Assembly: GCF_040712315.1 (NCBI RefSeq)
Contig: NC_134015.1
Location: 21,515,614-21,579,613, forward strand
Length of the DNA stretch: 64,000 nucleotides
DNA from: Castanea sativa
Lineage: Eukaryota; Streptophyta; Magnoliopsida; Fagales; Fagaceae
Direction: 5' to 3'
In this document: positions 1 to 11,698 of the stretch, piece by piece
How the letters are laid out: the number at the start of each line of letters is the position of its first letter
Numbering within the stretch: position 1 is the first letter of the stretch
Notes under the pieces: generated by a model
Told to the model about the DNA's origin: nothing
The model's database searches: none
Seen by the model: the letters and a program-made list of their open reading frames with translations, nothing else
Made by a program: the position numbers and the translations under genes

Positions 1-340
1 TCACGATTCATCGAGAAAATTTTCCTTAGCTCTTTGTCTAACCGATAGATCCTCGACAGCATCTTGATCCATCAAAGCATTTTTATCGACAACAGATTCT
101 CAACAGCACCTCGATAGATTACATTTGTCGAGATTTAGTGCTCAACAGATTTCGATAGATGCTTCGATCCATCAAGCTACGATTTCTTTAAATAGCTGAG
201 GCGCGAATTAGATTTCATTTTTCACTCTCTCTCTCGACAAAAAACTTCTTTTCTCTCCTAAACACTCTCTCCCTCACTCAAAATCCTTCAACATTTCTTC
301 ATTTCGGCCTAGATCAAGTCTCCATTCCTTGGTAAGTGAT
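1..340 (+). promoter_or_regulatory. Promoter-like leader upstream of env-like ORF in element A
   Basis: Positions 1-180 hold many copies of short related motifs (CTCGACAG, CTCAACAG, TCGATAGAT, GATCCATCAA). They are followed by a TATA-like TTTAAATAG near 190, a pyrimidine/CTCTCTC-rich leader and a splice-donor-like CTTG/GTAAGTGAT near 330. The same motif vocabulary occurs upstream of the TATA box in this element's own 3' LTR (2690-2765). The likely role is an internal promoter plus 5' leader and intron for the env-like ORF. This is inference from layout only. Confidence 0.4.
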
Positions 341-673
341 CTATATCTCTTTATTTTCATGCATTCATGCATTTGTGACCTAGATTTTGGGGTTTTTGAA
401 AATTTTTGGGGTTTTTGAAGTTTTTGTGAAATTTTTGGGTTGGGTAATGTTGATTTGATGCTATATGATCATGCATTGCATTCCATTAGCATTTCACAAT
501 GTTTCATGCATTTAGTTGTGTGCTTGATTGTTTAAAATTGTGTGCTGGTAGGTTTGGATTGGGTTTCAACCCATGATGCAATTTATGTTTAGCACGTCAC
601 ATGTTCATGCATATTCTATGCATATGTACCATTTCTTTTTCTTTCTGTGTACTCTATTGTGATTCTGTTCTAT

Positions 674-675
674 CT

Positions 676-742
<67 letters not shown>
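674..742. repeat. (CT)n microsatellite
   Basis: An almost pure CT/TC tract ends 13 bases before the env-like start codon at 756. It makes a spurious Leu/Ser-rich ORF. Confidence 0.95.
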
Positions 743-745
<3 letters not shown>

Positions 746-755
746 TAGATTGCGT

Positions 756-1924
756 ATGGCACCCAAATAACGCAAATCCACTCTGGCTCAGAACCCTCTT
801 CATGGTTTTAGGTCATCATCTTCTTCTGATCCTCTTCCCCTTCTTCAAGTCCGGTTCTGTGATGAGAAGGCCCGAAAGGACTTCTCGGAGAACTTCCAGC
901 GACGCGGCATTCATTTGGAACGCCAAGTCATTTTGTCGAATTTTTTCTACACTCCTCTCCTGCCATTTTTCGGACTCGGGGCTAGGCTTCTCTATTAGAG
1001 AAACCCTTGAGGTGTCCTACAGTGTTTATTCAGGAGTTTTACTCTAACATACATGGTGTCAATACCTCTGTACCTCATTTTGCCACAACATTCTGAGGTA
1101 CATGTATTGTAGTTACCCCGGAGCTTGTTTTTGAGGTGCTACATGTCCTTCGGGTAGCGCATCCTGACTACCCCGATTGTGAGCATCTTAGGACTGTGTC
1201 CAGAGACAAGCTTCTTTCTCACTTTTGTGAGACACCTTTCACATGGGGTGGTAAGCTAAACACTCCATGCTCGGGGTTTGCCAAAGGCCCGAGGATCCGT
1301 AACATGGTGATGACATTCGCTCTCACTCCACTGCCTCACTATAACTCCATCACAAAGCCTCGTGCTCACTTTATTTTGTCCCTTTTAGAGGACATTACCA
1401 TAAACTTCCCTTCTCACTTCATCACATTGGTCCTCGATGTTTATCAGGATACGGCTACACATGATAAGCTCATTTTTCCTTTTGCTATCACGCGTATCCT
1501 TTGACACTTCTCCATCGAGATTATTGATTCTCCTTCTCTCTTCCTCATTATGGGTGCCATCGACACCAGTACTGTTCGACGGAGCGAGGCACAGCTTCGA
1601 CCAAAGCAGCCACGTGTGGAAACTTCCAATCCTACCGCTTCTATTGGTCCTTCCACTTATGCTCCTTCTTCATCGACTGGTGATATGACCCTAGAGGCCA
1701 TCATGGTGCAGCTTCAACGCATGGATGCTCGCCTTGACACTCTCTCTAATGAGTTGTGTCAGGTGAAAAATCGTGTCAGTCATATCACATGACAACAGGC
1801 TCGCCTTGGTGGTTTCGCCGCTTCTCCATCTCCTTCTCCACACGCATCGACAGATGAGGATAGTAATGATCATGATAAGGATGCTAGCTCTTCCAGTGAT
1901 GTCAAGATGATGCCCTCTCAATGA
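756..1924 (+). pseudogene. Sirevirus env-like / putative plant transposon protein, element A (broken)
   Basis: The frame starts at the ATG at 756 (MAPK), the same opening as the related ORF of element C at 53312. The fifth codon is a stop. Beyond it the frame reads a conserved block (FCDEKARKDF ... RRGIHLERQV) typical of the env-like ORF found 3' of pol in Sireviruses. A long open stretch follows at 1136-1504 with the PFTWGGK and FALTPLPHYN blocks, then a Ser/Pro-rich and finally a coiled-coil-like C-terminus (MDARLDTLSNELCQVKNRV) ending in an acidic DEDSNDHDKD tail. Several in-frame stops (near 770, 1090, 1500, 1790) disable it. No signal peptide or membrane segment is convincing, so 'env-like' describes position, not proven function. 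Confidence 0.65.
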
Positions 1925-2469
1925 CTTGTCCTTTGTCATTTGTGACAAAAAGAGGGAGTAGTTTTGGATGAGAGTAGTCTTGTACTTAGGGGGAGAGTTA
2001 GTGTAAGAAATTTTTGTTAAGGAGATTGTCTATATATTTTGAGGGATGTAGTGAGGTTTTATGTACTTTTCTTTTCTTTATCTTTAGTTACATTATCCTC
2101 TTGTACACCGATCTTGTGACCATTTGTTTATGACATACATTGTATTTATTTTCATTTATATATATATATATATATGATGATGTATGTTGTTTTTCACGTA
2201 TCTCTCCATGTGCTGTTTTTTATCTCTCTTTATACACGTGTTTCTCTATGTATGCAATCCTTTATCTCTATTTCACACTAAGATGCCTTGATGAGTTTTA
2301 TTTAAAGTGTTTCAGAAAGACAGGTTGTGAAAATCTATCATATCATGAACTCTTTTCTTGCAAAGTTTTTCAAGATTTTGTGTTAAGGTTAAATTTTATT
2401 GTATTCAACAAGTAGTTATGAGTTTAGTGATTTAAGACTTCTCTCATAATTCATTTGTTTGTTGTGGTT

Positions 2470-2496
2470 TTGTCATGGATTGCCAAAGAGGGAGAT
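2470..2496 (+). other. Polypurine tract of element A
   Basis: The string GCCAAAGAGGGAGAT directly precedes the 3' LTR. It matches the recurrent PPT seen in this window before the LTRs of elements B and C (AAAGGGGGAGAT), where plus-strand DNA synthesis is primed. Confidence 0.8.
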
Positions 2497-3453
2497 TGTT
2501 AGGACATATGTGGATATTGTTAGAGACATATGTTATGTAAATTGGTTAATCCTTTGACAAAACGCACTTTACTTGTAATTGGGTAGATCTAGGATGGTTT
2601 AAAACTTCAAGGAACATATTGTTCAAGTCAAGTGTTAAAACCACACAAGTCTATTCAGGAAACAAGTGAAGAAGTGATGTTCATTAAAGCTCGACAGAAA
2701 CATATCTATCGAGGTTTAATGATGGATCTCAACAGCAGCTCGACAGAAGCTGTATCTACCGAGAATTACGAAATTTAGATTTCCATATCTGATTTCATGC
2801 ATATCCAAGTGTATTTGTGTAGGGTTTTTTTCTCATAACCCTAGACATATATAAGGATTATTTTAAGGGTTGTCTAGGAGTTATTACAGTTGTTGTTACA
2901 TGCATATTATGACTAGAGACAATTTGCTCTAGTTCATCATATTTGCTCTAGAAGCTATTGCGTCTTTGCGGCAAGGGTTTTGTAACCAAGGAGTTTCTTA
3001 ATCTTCATCGTTGGATGAGCTAAAGAACTTTGTAACTAACATCTTCCTCAAGTTGATGTGTTAGTCATATACTTGGATCCATGCATCAATTGGTTAGTCA
3101 CGTACTGGGAGCCATGCATTGAAAGGAGAGATTGTCACTACATCACAAGTCCAATTGGGTATTGGGATAACGTTCAACTATAGGTTTGTATTAGGTACTA
3201 AGATTCCTTTTACTTGTAACAGCTTATTTTGATTATCGTGGATTCTCGGGAGTGGTGACCTTAAATTCACCTAGTAGGATTTTGCCTCGATGGTTTTTTC
3301 TATTCGTAAATAAATCACTTATGTCAAATTTATTTTCCACTGCATTTAACTTAGTTGGTGATTTGTTTGTGCTACCACACTTATTGCATGTAATCGAATG
3401 TAATTAATTAACTTGGCTAATTAATTGATTAATTTACCATAGGGGTCAATACA
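2497..3453 (+). repeat. 3' LTR of element A (957 bp)
   Basis: It begins TGTTAGGACATATG right after the PPT and ends GGGTCAATACA. A TATA box (TATATAA, 2848-2854) follows a cluster of CTCGACAG/TATCGAG motifs (2690-2765). The same LTR family occurs on the minus strand as solo LTRs at 12409-13385 and 56095-57066. Confidence 0.8.
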
Positions 3454-4390
3454 TTCTCGGCCTATCATAAAGGAAGAGCTTGGTGAGCATACCAAAGTGG
3501 AATTTATTGGTGTTGGAGATGAATCCGATGATGATGAAGAAGAGTGCTTTTATGAAGGAACAAATAGATTACAAGAATCCTACAATGCACTTCTTGAAAA
3601 GAATGGAGAATATGCAAAAGTGAAAGGCAACCATTAGAAAGATGAAGAAAGCCGAAGAGGACTATAAAAGCATCCTCGCGTGGTACAAAGAGACCAAGTG
3701 TGAAGTTGAAGGGTTAAATGAAGAGCTAAACAATGCCTATTCCAAGATAAAGTTTCTTGAGCTTGAGGTTGTTGAAGCAAATGCCAAAGTGGAGCATGTT
3801 GCTTCCAAGAAACTTGGAAAAGTACTTGCCTATCAAAAGCCCTCTTCAGATAGAAGTGGATTAGGGTATACCGAAGAAGGTAGCTCAAACTTGAAAGTGT
3901 CAAAGGAAATGAAGTTTGCGAGGCTAAAGAAGCACCAACTCCTCTTGTTAACAATGTAAAATCTGAAAAGAAGCCAAATGTGGGGAATCAAATGGCTTTG
4001 GCAAAGTTTCCCAAGCCAATTGTGGCTAAGCCCAAGGCAAGAAGAAAGTCTCTTCCTAAGAGACAAAGAGGTCCATAAACGTAACACTATTGCCATCATT
4101 GTGGAATCCTAGGGCACACTAGACCAAATTGCTACAAGCTCCAAGCATTGAAGAATGTGGATTTTCAAAAGCCAAGAAGACAAGGAAAAAGCAATGGGAA
4201 ACCCAAGCAACCAAAAGGGCAAGAAGGAGAACCCATTTTGAGTAATGTGATGAAGATGGTTGACACCATCACCTCATGTTTGGCCAACTTCACCTTAAGG
4301 TTTGAGAATCATGTCTTAAGTACCCAATCCTCAAAGGATATCACCCTAAACGCACGTGCTGTGTTGATGAAGAAAGGTACTCATGCATAA
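3454..4390 (+). pseudogene. Sirevirus gag, C-terminal half, element B (broken)
   Basis: The reading frame gives an acidic block (DESDDDEEE), then a coiled-coil region at 3642-3830 (EGLNEELNNAYSKIKFLELE). A lysine-rich stretch leads to one CCHC zinc knuckle, CHHCGILGHTRPNC at 4091-4132, and a basic tail ending at 4390. Gag packages the RNA and forms virus-like particles. Stops near 3636 and 4077 and a frameshift near 3920 break it. The N-terminal capsid part is absent here, cut off at the junction with element A's LTR. Confidence 0.75.
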
Positions 4391-5439
4391 GCATTATAAC
4401 ATTTCCATGCATTAATTCTTTCTATATAATGTGACATTGTTGTTTGCTTGTTTATTTTACATTCTAGCATGTTTTTAATTTTTTGTTGTTGTTTAAAAGC
4501 TTTGGTTCTTTGTTGATTTTGATCATTCTTTACTTTAGTTTGTGTCAAAAATCCAAAAACACATAAAAAGTATAAAATCCAAAAAGTTTGATTGGCAGTG
4601 TTGTGCATTGTCACATGCATGTTTAGCCTTGTACCTCTGTACTAATGGCTTTATGCATTAATGAGCTTATCTTGTTCTCTATGCACTTGTATCTTTGTGG
4701 AAACATCTTGGCATTTATGTGACTGTTGTAAATAGATCTTCAAACTTGTCATGAATGATCAGTCAATAGTTTTGTTGATCTTGAGACATGTGTAGACTTG
4801 TGCCTATATCTCTTCCCATTCTTTTTTTATTTTTTTATATTTTTTTTTATGCTTAAAAGCTCAACCAATGTCAAATCTTGAAAAGGGATAATGAGCTAAA
4901 AAAGTTGTCGCACAAACTAGTATTTGACTAGGAAAAAGGGAAAGCGACATGTATTTATAATGTATGGTGCCAAAAATAAAGGCTTACTCATCAAATTGAA
5001 ATATCAAAAATTTCAGGCATCGATCTCAAAAAGAGATGTAAAGATCAAAATGATCAAATGTTATCAAAAGAAAAGAAGCCAATTGAAAAGCTTCTAACTC
5101 AATGTAATCAAGTTGATGTGGGAGGTCATATATGTTCATTTCTACAACTGAGATAGGTCACTCTACTTAGTGCTAGTTGTGTTTGACTTGGTTGAATTGA
5201 TCATTGAAGCTTCACATTAGACTAAGGACTATCTCATAATTGATACCCACCCATATCACACATGTCTATGTTCAATGAATGTCTTATTCATTTGTTTGAT
5301 TATACTTAATTAAATGTGATGTACATACTCAAGCATCTGTTGATCAAACTCAAAAAGATTTTAAAGTGTTTTAGTTGTTTTTGGAAAGTATTTTGATTTG
5401 AAGAATTTTACAAAAATCCAAAAATTTGCAACTCTGCAT
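4391..5439 (+). other. Noncoding interior of element B
   Basis: This is AT-rich sequence between gag and the env-like leader. No reverse transcriptase, integrase or protease motif was found in any frame. It is where pol would be expected. Confidence 0.6.
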
Positions 5440-5810
5440 TTTCGCGACTCACTTGTGAGTCATGCTCAAGTCGCAAAAATTGTGCTCAATCACTCGCGAG
5501 TTATGCTCAAGTCACGAGTTCCACCCTAGGCATATGCAACTCACTCACGACTGTTTGGCGAGTGTAAGTCTCAGTCGTGAAAAAGACTTAGAATTTTTTT
5601 TTCAAAATCTAGGTTTAAGGGTTTTCGGCAACTCATTCGCGAGTTAGTTGAGTCACGAAAAACGCATGTTTTGCGAAAATAGGGTTAAAAATCAGACAGT
5701 TTTTCAAAACTTTTCACTTTCACTCGCATCACTTGTTTGTCCCTTTGTCTTCTCCGCCTCTTCCTCTCTCAAAAATACCATTTTCACTCCTTTTTACTTT
5801 ATTTCAGGTT
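5440..5810 (+). promoter_or_regulatory. Motif cluster upstream of env-like ORF in element B
   Basis: Repeated near-palindromic motifs built on ACTCGCGAGT, GACTCAC and CGACTG lie at 5440-5665. They are followed by a CT-rich leader (TCTCCGCCTCTTCCTCTCTC). The same motifs (GACTCGCGACTGACTCGCGAG) occur in this element's LTR at 8380-8416 and again to 8560, just upstream of the LTR TATA box. A second internal promoter is inferred. Confidence 0.4.
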
Positions 5811-6413
5811 TAAAGCATTCTATTTCATGGATTTGTTGGTTTTTTTTTTTTTTGAGATATTGAAATATTGTTGAAGAATATGGGTTTATGTAGTTTTTGA
5901 TGAAATTGATATATAGGTTTTGTTGAGAATGATGTTATAATGCTTCTTTTTCATGTTTCCGTCAAGATTATTACATGCTCATGCATTATACAATGTTGTG
6001 TGTTGTGGCGTGCATACCATTTTGTTGATAAAATGTCTATTTACATGTTTTTGTGTGTAATTTTGGACTTCGTCGAGTACAAAATTTGGAGATAATCATG
6101 TTTCCATGTTTGGAACAACTAATGGTTATGTGTTTAGCACTTTGCCCCTTGCATGATTTCATGCTTCTTATATGCACTTTTCCATATGATGCACACACAC
6201 AAAATCTTTGACATGTTGTGTGTCTAATGCCATGATTATATCATGCCTTGATGTTCAGCATCTTCACATGTCATTTTTTTTTAATTGCTCTTTGAATTTC
6301 AGTTTTAGGGTTTAATTTGTAGTTTTTGCTTTTGGTACTAACTTATTGCTAATCAAGTTTGTTGCCGTTTGTTTTCATCTTGCTCTTTGCTATTTCATGA
6401 TCTCTACTTGAAG

Positions 6414-7511
6414 ATGTCTCCTTTAAAAAATTCAACACTGAAAGGAAGCAGCAACAAAAGGAAGGAACCAGTCATTAACCTCACTAGTTTCTCCCTTAAG
6501 TCAAAGAAAACTTGATCTTCTGTTGGAGTTTTCGATGACACCCGGTTCAAATCCTATACCGCATTTCAAGTGTATTCAAACTACTTCAAAGGTGCCCCCA
6601 TGGTAATTGAACGGGTTGTTGAGCAAGCTACTCTTCTTGATACAAACATTCCTAAATGGCTCGCTTCTAAGGATTTGAACTACCTTCTATTGAATCTTGA
6701 TGATCCTTATGAAGAGCTTGTGAAAGAGTTTTATGCGAATGCCCTCTTTGATGGGGAAGAGCGACAATGTTGGGTGAGAGGAAAGGACTTTACTATAATG
6801 CCTTCAGATCTTGCTCTCATTCTGAACATTAACCTACCAATGTTTGCAAAACCACTGGTGTATGATGAGATAATACCGGATCTTGAAATTTTTCATGATG
6901 CTTTCAGAGAAAATTTAAATGTGTCTTCAAATGGGAAATCAATTGGTCTGTCATCTTTATCTCCCAAGTTGAAGTTGCTCACAAAAATAATGTTTCATAA
7001 TCTCTATCCTCTCTCGAGCACCGGATATATGAATCTTGGTTGGACTCTATTTCTTCATGACTTGATTACCGATGAAGAAATTGATGCATGCTCTCATATC
7101 TTTCACATTTTGGTCAAAACTACTGTGAGGATGGCCTCTAGGAACTGGCTTCCATTTTATTGCCTTATCACAAAGATATTAAAGCTAAAAGGAGTACCCA
7201 TAATGGAAGATAAGTTTCCTCAATCAAAGCAAAGACCAATCAACATTAGCACACTCAACGCTATAAGAGGCCATGTCTGAAAGAATATCAAGTAAGAGAG
7301 CAATGCTCCTCAAGGTGATACAAGTTCTAGCTCACACTCCTATGATGAGAAGTTGGACAACGTCATGGCTTCCATGCAAGACATTAGCACAAAATTGTTC
7401 TGCCTCACAACTGTCATGCACTCTCAGCACACCTGATTTGAGACAAGGTTTACCTCTCTCCAAACTCAATTGGATCAAATCCAAAGGAAGCTAGAAGAAG
7501 ATGATGACTAG
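6414..7511 (+). pseudogene. Sirevirus env-like / putative plant transposon protein, element B
   Basis: One frame runs from the ATG at 6414 (MSPLKNSTLK) to the TAG at 7509 without any frameshift. It is interrupted only by in-frame stops near 6513 (TGA), 7278 (TGA), 7293 (TAA) and 7434 (TGA). The largest open piece (6570-7280) has the conserved core of the putative plant transposon / env-like family: FYANALFDGEERQCWVRGKDF near residues 100-120, a middle block ending in YPLSSTGYMNLGW, and MASRNWLPFYCLITKILK. The C-terminus is a short coiled coil (FTSLQTQLDQIQRKLEEDDD). The stops can all be explained by CGA or CAA codons mutating C to T. Function of this ORF family is unknown. Confidence 0.7.
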
Positions 7512-8206
7512 CTATTCCATGACAAAAAGGGGGAGATGGTGTTCATGATAGGGGGAGAGAGAGCTAAATCAAAAAGGGAGCAAGCAATGCAAGAGTAAGC
7601 AATCACACAACAAATTCTTCTAGTTTTTCTTTGTTGCTATTACTAGTCTATGTTCATATTTCATATTTTAAGCTTATGTTGTGCACTTGACTATGTTATG
7701 ATACTTTTACATACCCTTGCTTATGTAGCTTAGTACTTTTAGTTCATGTCTTACATTTACTTTAGTACTCTTGTGCCCTTGTTGGATCTTGAATCCTTGA
7801 TGCAATTCAAACAAAATGCTTCTTGCTTTAGTGTTCTTATATCAGTTGAGTGTTGGACATGCAAATGATACTTTGCATTGAGCTTATTTGCTTGCATGTC
7901 TGGATGTTCATTCACCGTGTGAATGTTCATTGTAGTTACTATTTATAGTGATTGTTCTTGTATGGTCAAGTTATGCTTCATTATCATTTTCATACTTGCT
8001 TGATTGGATTGTGCTTGCTCCATATGCATTCTAAGTTTTCAGCTTACAATGAACTTAATGAGTGCATTTTGTGATATTGTTTTCAAGAGACTTGTTTGTA
8101 TGGTTGAAGAGCTTCACAGATCTAGAATTAGGTGTGAGTGAGTTTTGGTAACTATTCCCAACTCACATTTTTAAGTCTAGAGTCAATTTTAGGGTTTTGT
8201 CACGGA

Positions 8207-8224
8207 ATAGCCAAAGGGGGAGAT
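8207..8224 (+). other. Polypurine tract of element B
   Basis: GCCAAAGGGGGAGAT immediately precedes the LTR start at 8225, as in canonical Sireviruses. A second, decayed AAAAAGGGGGAGATG lies at about 7525. Confidence 0.85.
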
Positions 8225-9280
8225 TGTAAAGTTGAATTTATTTAACTATGTGTTGGCTTTATTCCGTGTCAAATTTGCTTGTAATTCAGCATTTATAAAC
8301 CCTGTATTTAGGTGGGAATAATGTATGGGTTGTGTGTGAGAGAGTGTGAAGATTTGATCAAAGGTGTGCAACAAAAAGGTGACTCGCGACTGACTCGCGA
8401 GTGGTGAGTCGCCAAAATGAAGCACACATGTGAAGTGTGCAGGAAGACGAAGAGTCAGGCCAGCTGGATCACTACAGGACAAAAAGTACAGTTTAATCTA
8501 GTTTGGTAACTGGCGACTGGAACTCGTGACTCATCTCGGTCGTAAAGTGACTCACTAGTGCACCTTGTTTTGCTGAAAAGTAACTTTTCACATTCCATCT
8601 CATACCCTACTATAAATACCCTTATACCCATGAAATGTAGAGAGCTTCTAGAGAGAATTTTGAGAGAGAAACCCTAGAGAAAAATAAGAATGATTCATCC
8701 ACAATCTTATACACTTGATTCTTTGAATTCCTTTACTCCACCCTCTCCATTGTCATACCCATGAGAGGATTATAAAACAAATCCTTACCTCACCAAATTC
8801 AAAGTAGTGAGAAGGTTCTTGGTGTTTGGGAAGCAATTCAAGAGAGAACCAATTCATATTGGTTGATGCAATGAGTTAATTGCGGGATCTGGAAAGCTAG
8901 AGAAGACACGGTTCGGCGTAACTTTGTTGGAGCAAAAATCTTGGAGGGCTTAGGTGCATTGGGTAGATTAGGCTTGGAGGGTCTATTGCTATTCATGTAT
9001 CCCAACTGATTTTCTAGTGGATCATTTACCACTTGGAGGGCGGCGGAAAAGTTTTTTGCCGAGTTCTTCAATTTCCTCTTTGAGAACACGTGCCGGTGTT
9101 ATCTTGTATTTGCATCTCTCTTTTCCTTACTCTTAGCTTTTAATTTTTGCTGGTTGTGAGTAATTAATGGCTTAGAGTAGTTTGCTAATTTGGGTATTGC
9201 TTATATTTCATATTCCGCACATATATTGTTTGTATATAAGCTTGTATTTGAAAATTTGTATTTAGGGGTCTAAATATTCA
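8225..9280 (+). repeat. 3' LTR of element B (1056 bp)
   Basis: It starts TGTAAAGTTGAATTT and ends GGGGTCTAAATATTCA. A clear TATA box (TATAAATA, 8611) follows the ACTCGCGAGT motif cluster. A distant, inverted relative of this LTR occupies 11955-13975. Confidence 0.8.
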
Positions 9281-9789
9281 TAAGTGTTTTATACACTAAG
9301 TGATTTTTCACTTATTGCTCAATAGCATCCATTGCTTAGTTATGCAAGTTCCTTCCTTTGTTGAGCTCTATCATTCCGCTCCTCTATTTCTTTCACTGGG
9401 GCAATCTTCTTTTAATTCAATAAATAATTTCAATTGAATTTTGTGAAAGATATCTCCTCCCTTTAACCTAACTAGTATATTACATTTAAGTAAGGCACTC
9501 TTTAAAAGGAAGAAAAACATGAGTTGATAGCAAGTGCAATAGAAAGGCAGTTGAGGGCAGGCAATAAGGAGGTGCCATAGGCTAATGTCAGATGCAAGCA
9601 AGCTCAGTTTCAATATTGCATTAGACAAGGGGTTGGCCAATGTCTCGCCTTTTGGTCTTGATTGGTAGGCACAATTGCTTGAGTCTAGTTCTTCAGTTCT
9701 AATTCCTCTAGCTAGTAGCATTCATAGCTCTCCTTCTGGTAATGCAATATAGGTTGTCTTCCTTCCATCTCTCTCTATTGTCATTCCTT
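9281..9789. other. Intergenic sequence, no gene recognised
   Basis: Apart from a minus-strand ORF of about 116 codons without recognisable motifs (9371-9721), nothing stands out. It could be old transposon remnant. Confidence 0.4.
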
Positions 9790-9829
9790 CACTATAAAAT
9801 ATGCTAGCTATAGATGTGTTTCTTTTATC

Positions 9830-10030
9830 TGCATTTACAAAAAAATGTGGCTATAGCTGCCCTATAGCCATGTTTCTTATAAATGCGGCTAAAACAATAT
9901 AAGTATAGCCGCATTCTATAAAACACGGCTATAGGGCAACTCTGTAGCTGCGTTTTTAGTGTTTGCAATGGCGTTTAATTGGGCAAGGCCTATGGCCACA
10001 TTTGAAAAACATGGTTATAGGTCCAGCTGA

Positions 10031-10093
<63 letters not shown>

Positions 10094-10290
10094 TTCTTTT
10101 AAAGATGTCCTATAGCCACGTTTGTAAAACGTGGCCAAAGCACACCTAAAGCTGCGTTTCTGAGGCTATAATGTTGTCTGTAGCTGCATGTTTAGATCAC
10201 GGCTATAAATTGAACAATTTTATTTATTTTTTATTTTTTTACAAAGGGCCTATAGCCGCGTTTCTGAAATGTGGCCATAGGCTCTACACA
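9830..10290. repeat. Subterminal repeat array (GTGGCTATAG-type) with embedded (ATT)n
   Basis: Many direct and inverted copies of a motif of about 12 bp (TGTGGCTATAGC, CTATAGCCGCG) alternate on the two strands. The pure (ATT)n microsatellite at 10030-10094 lies in the middle and creates a poly-Asn ORF on the minus strand. CACTA subterminal regions bind the TNPA-type protein in known elements. A role here is inference. Confidence 0.6.
10030..10094. repeat. (ATT)n microsatellite
   Basis: About 21 uninterrupted ATT units within the CACTA-like subterminal region. Confidence 0.97.
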
Positions 10291-10294
10291 ATAA

Positions 10295-11690
10295 GAAACA
10301 AAATCACTCTCTCTCACTCGTGTTTTACCTAAAACCTAGCTCATGCGTATTTTACTTAAAATCACTCTCACTCTCTCACTAGCTCCTGTCTCTCATCGTC
10401 GACCTGCCACCGCCGACCTCCTCAATGTCCCACCGCCAACCTCCACAACCTCATCCTCACTGTGCCGCTCCATGCATTGCAATGCCGCTACCGACAACTT
10501 AGCCAACCCTCCAGCCCGCCGATCGTCTCACTCTTCAAGGTATTTGGTTGGGGTTTGATTCGGGTTTTTGATTCAAGTAATTGTGTTGCAATGATTTGAT
10601 CCTCATAATCCCCTCTTGGTGGCATTATTTTTTCCCCTTTTGTCATTATCATTATCTGATAAAATGTACGTCTTTATGCAAGTAAATCGATTTTGTTATG
10701 TTGTTTGTTCGTTTTTTATTTCTGAGTTTCGGTCCTTTAGGGCTTTGAATGCTCGTGGCTTTGTTTTTGGGTCCTAGAGTTTTCGATTTCGCATTTTGTT
10801 TTTGAAAGTGTTATTTTGGGCTTTTATTTTCATGTTTCAAATGGGTATGTTATAGTATTTTGTGGTGTTTGTTTTGTTTGCATTTTTCTGCATTTGGGGT
10901 TGTTTTCCATGTTGTACTGATGTTTCTGTTGATAAAGTTTGTGCTTTAAGTGTGTGTTATTGAAATTCTAAGATTTGGTTGATTTGTTAGTTTTTAAGAC
11001 TGTTTTTCTGTACAAAAATTCCTCTTTTTTTTTGTTTTTTTGTTTTTGTTTGTGTTTAGTTTTTCATTAGCTATTTCTTGGATCTAGGGTTTTGATTTAA
11101 AGTTTACTCTATTATTGGTGCTTGTATTCTAGTATGTTTTTAAATGGGTCAAATATTCTCAAGAGTCTATTAGTAGCTATTAGTAGCGATTCTTTTTCAT
11201 CTTCCATTGCTTGCTGAAGATAAGGTAGCTTTCTTTTCATTACTCATTTTGTGGGAAACGCACCTATGTCTAATATATGATTATAGAAAAGAAAAAGATT
11301 ATTCCCAAAGCTAGCTATAGTTGCATTTCTTTTAGTTGTGTTTACAAAAAATGTGGCTATAGCTGCGCTATAGCCATGTTTTTTATTCGTTTAAAAATAC
11401 AACTCTAGTTAAAAAAAGTGAGGCTTTAAAAACTTTACACCAGTTGTTGGTGAAATTCAATATACATTTTAATCTAAAACAAACAAAACCTTAGCATATA
11501 AAGTTTATGGTTATGCATCTACTATTTTTAGTTCTTGTCTCTATGGTATTTAAAGATACAAGTGAATGTAGTATTATAATAATTAAGAATTTTAGATTGA
11601 ATCACCACTACTGAATCCACCGTGGTTATTTGGAACATATTGATGAACATACAAACAACATCATTGCAATACATTTATAGTTATGAAATA
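10295..11690 (+). other. Leader or captured noncoding sequence in CACTA element
   Basis: A C-rich, Pro/Ala-coding stretch (10380-10540) ends in AAG/GTATTTGG, a donor-like site. It is followed by about 700 bp of T-rich intron-like sequence. It could be the 5' untranslated exon and first intron of the element's gene or captured host sequence. No protein was recognised. Confidence 0.3.
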
Positions 11691-11698
11691 GACAACTT

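Larger units (their letters stand above)
1..3453 (+). mobile_element. Sirevirus-type Ty1/copia retrotransposon A, 3' part
   Basis: This is the 3' portion of an LTR retrotransposon whose 5' end lies left of the window. In order it has a promoter-like leader, an env-like reading frame (from 756), a long 3' noncoding stretch, a polypurine tract of the Sirevirus kind (AAGAGGGAGAT just before 2497) and a 3' LTR (2497-3453). The sequence that follows the LTR is gag of a different Sirevirus, so A most likely inserted into element B. No pol is visible in the part present. The lineage call rests on the PPT and the env-like ORF, not on reverse transcriptase. Confidence 0.75.
3454..9280 (+). mobile_element. 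Sirevirus-type retrotransposon B, gag to 3' LTR, no pol
   Basis: The visible order is gag C-terminal half (3454-4390), about 2 kb of noncoding sequence, env-like ORF (6414-7511), PPT (8207-8224) and 3' LTR (8225-9280). Where a Sirevirus normally carries about 4 kb of protease-integrase-RT-RNase H, nothing coding is seen, so this is a non-autonomous derivative. The 5' LTR and gag N-terminus are missing from the window, presumably displaced left by insertion of element A. Confidence 0.75.

Noticed and set aside
601..1047. ORF of 148 codons with a Ser/Leu run
   Set aside because: It reads through the CT microsatellite in the wrong frame. The env-like frame starts at 756 in another frame.
9371..9721. 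Possible LINE RNase H fragment on the minus strand
   Set aside because: No catalytic blocks could be aligned by eye.
9956..10138. Minus-strand poly-asparagine ORF
   Set aside because: Translation of the (ATT)n microsatellite.
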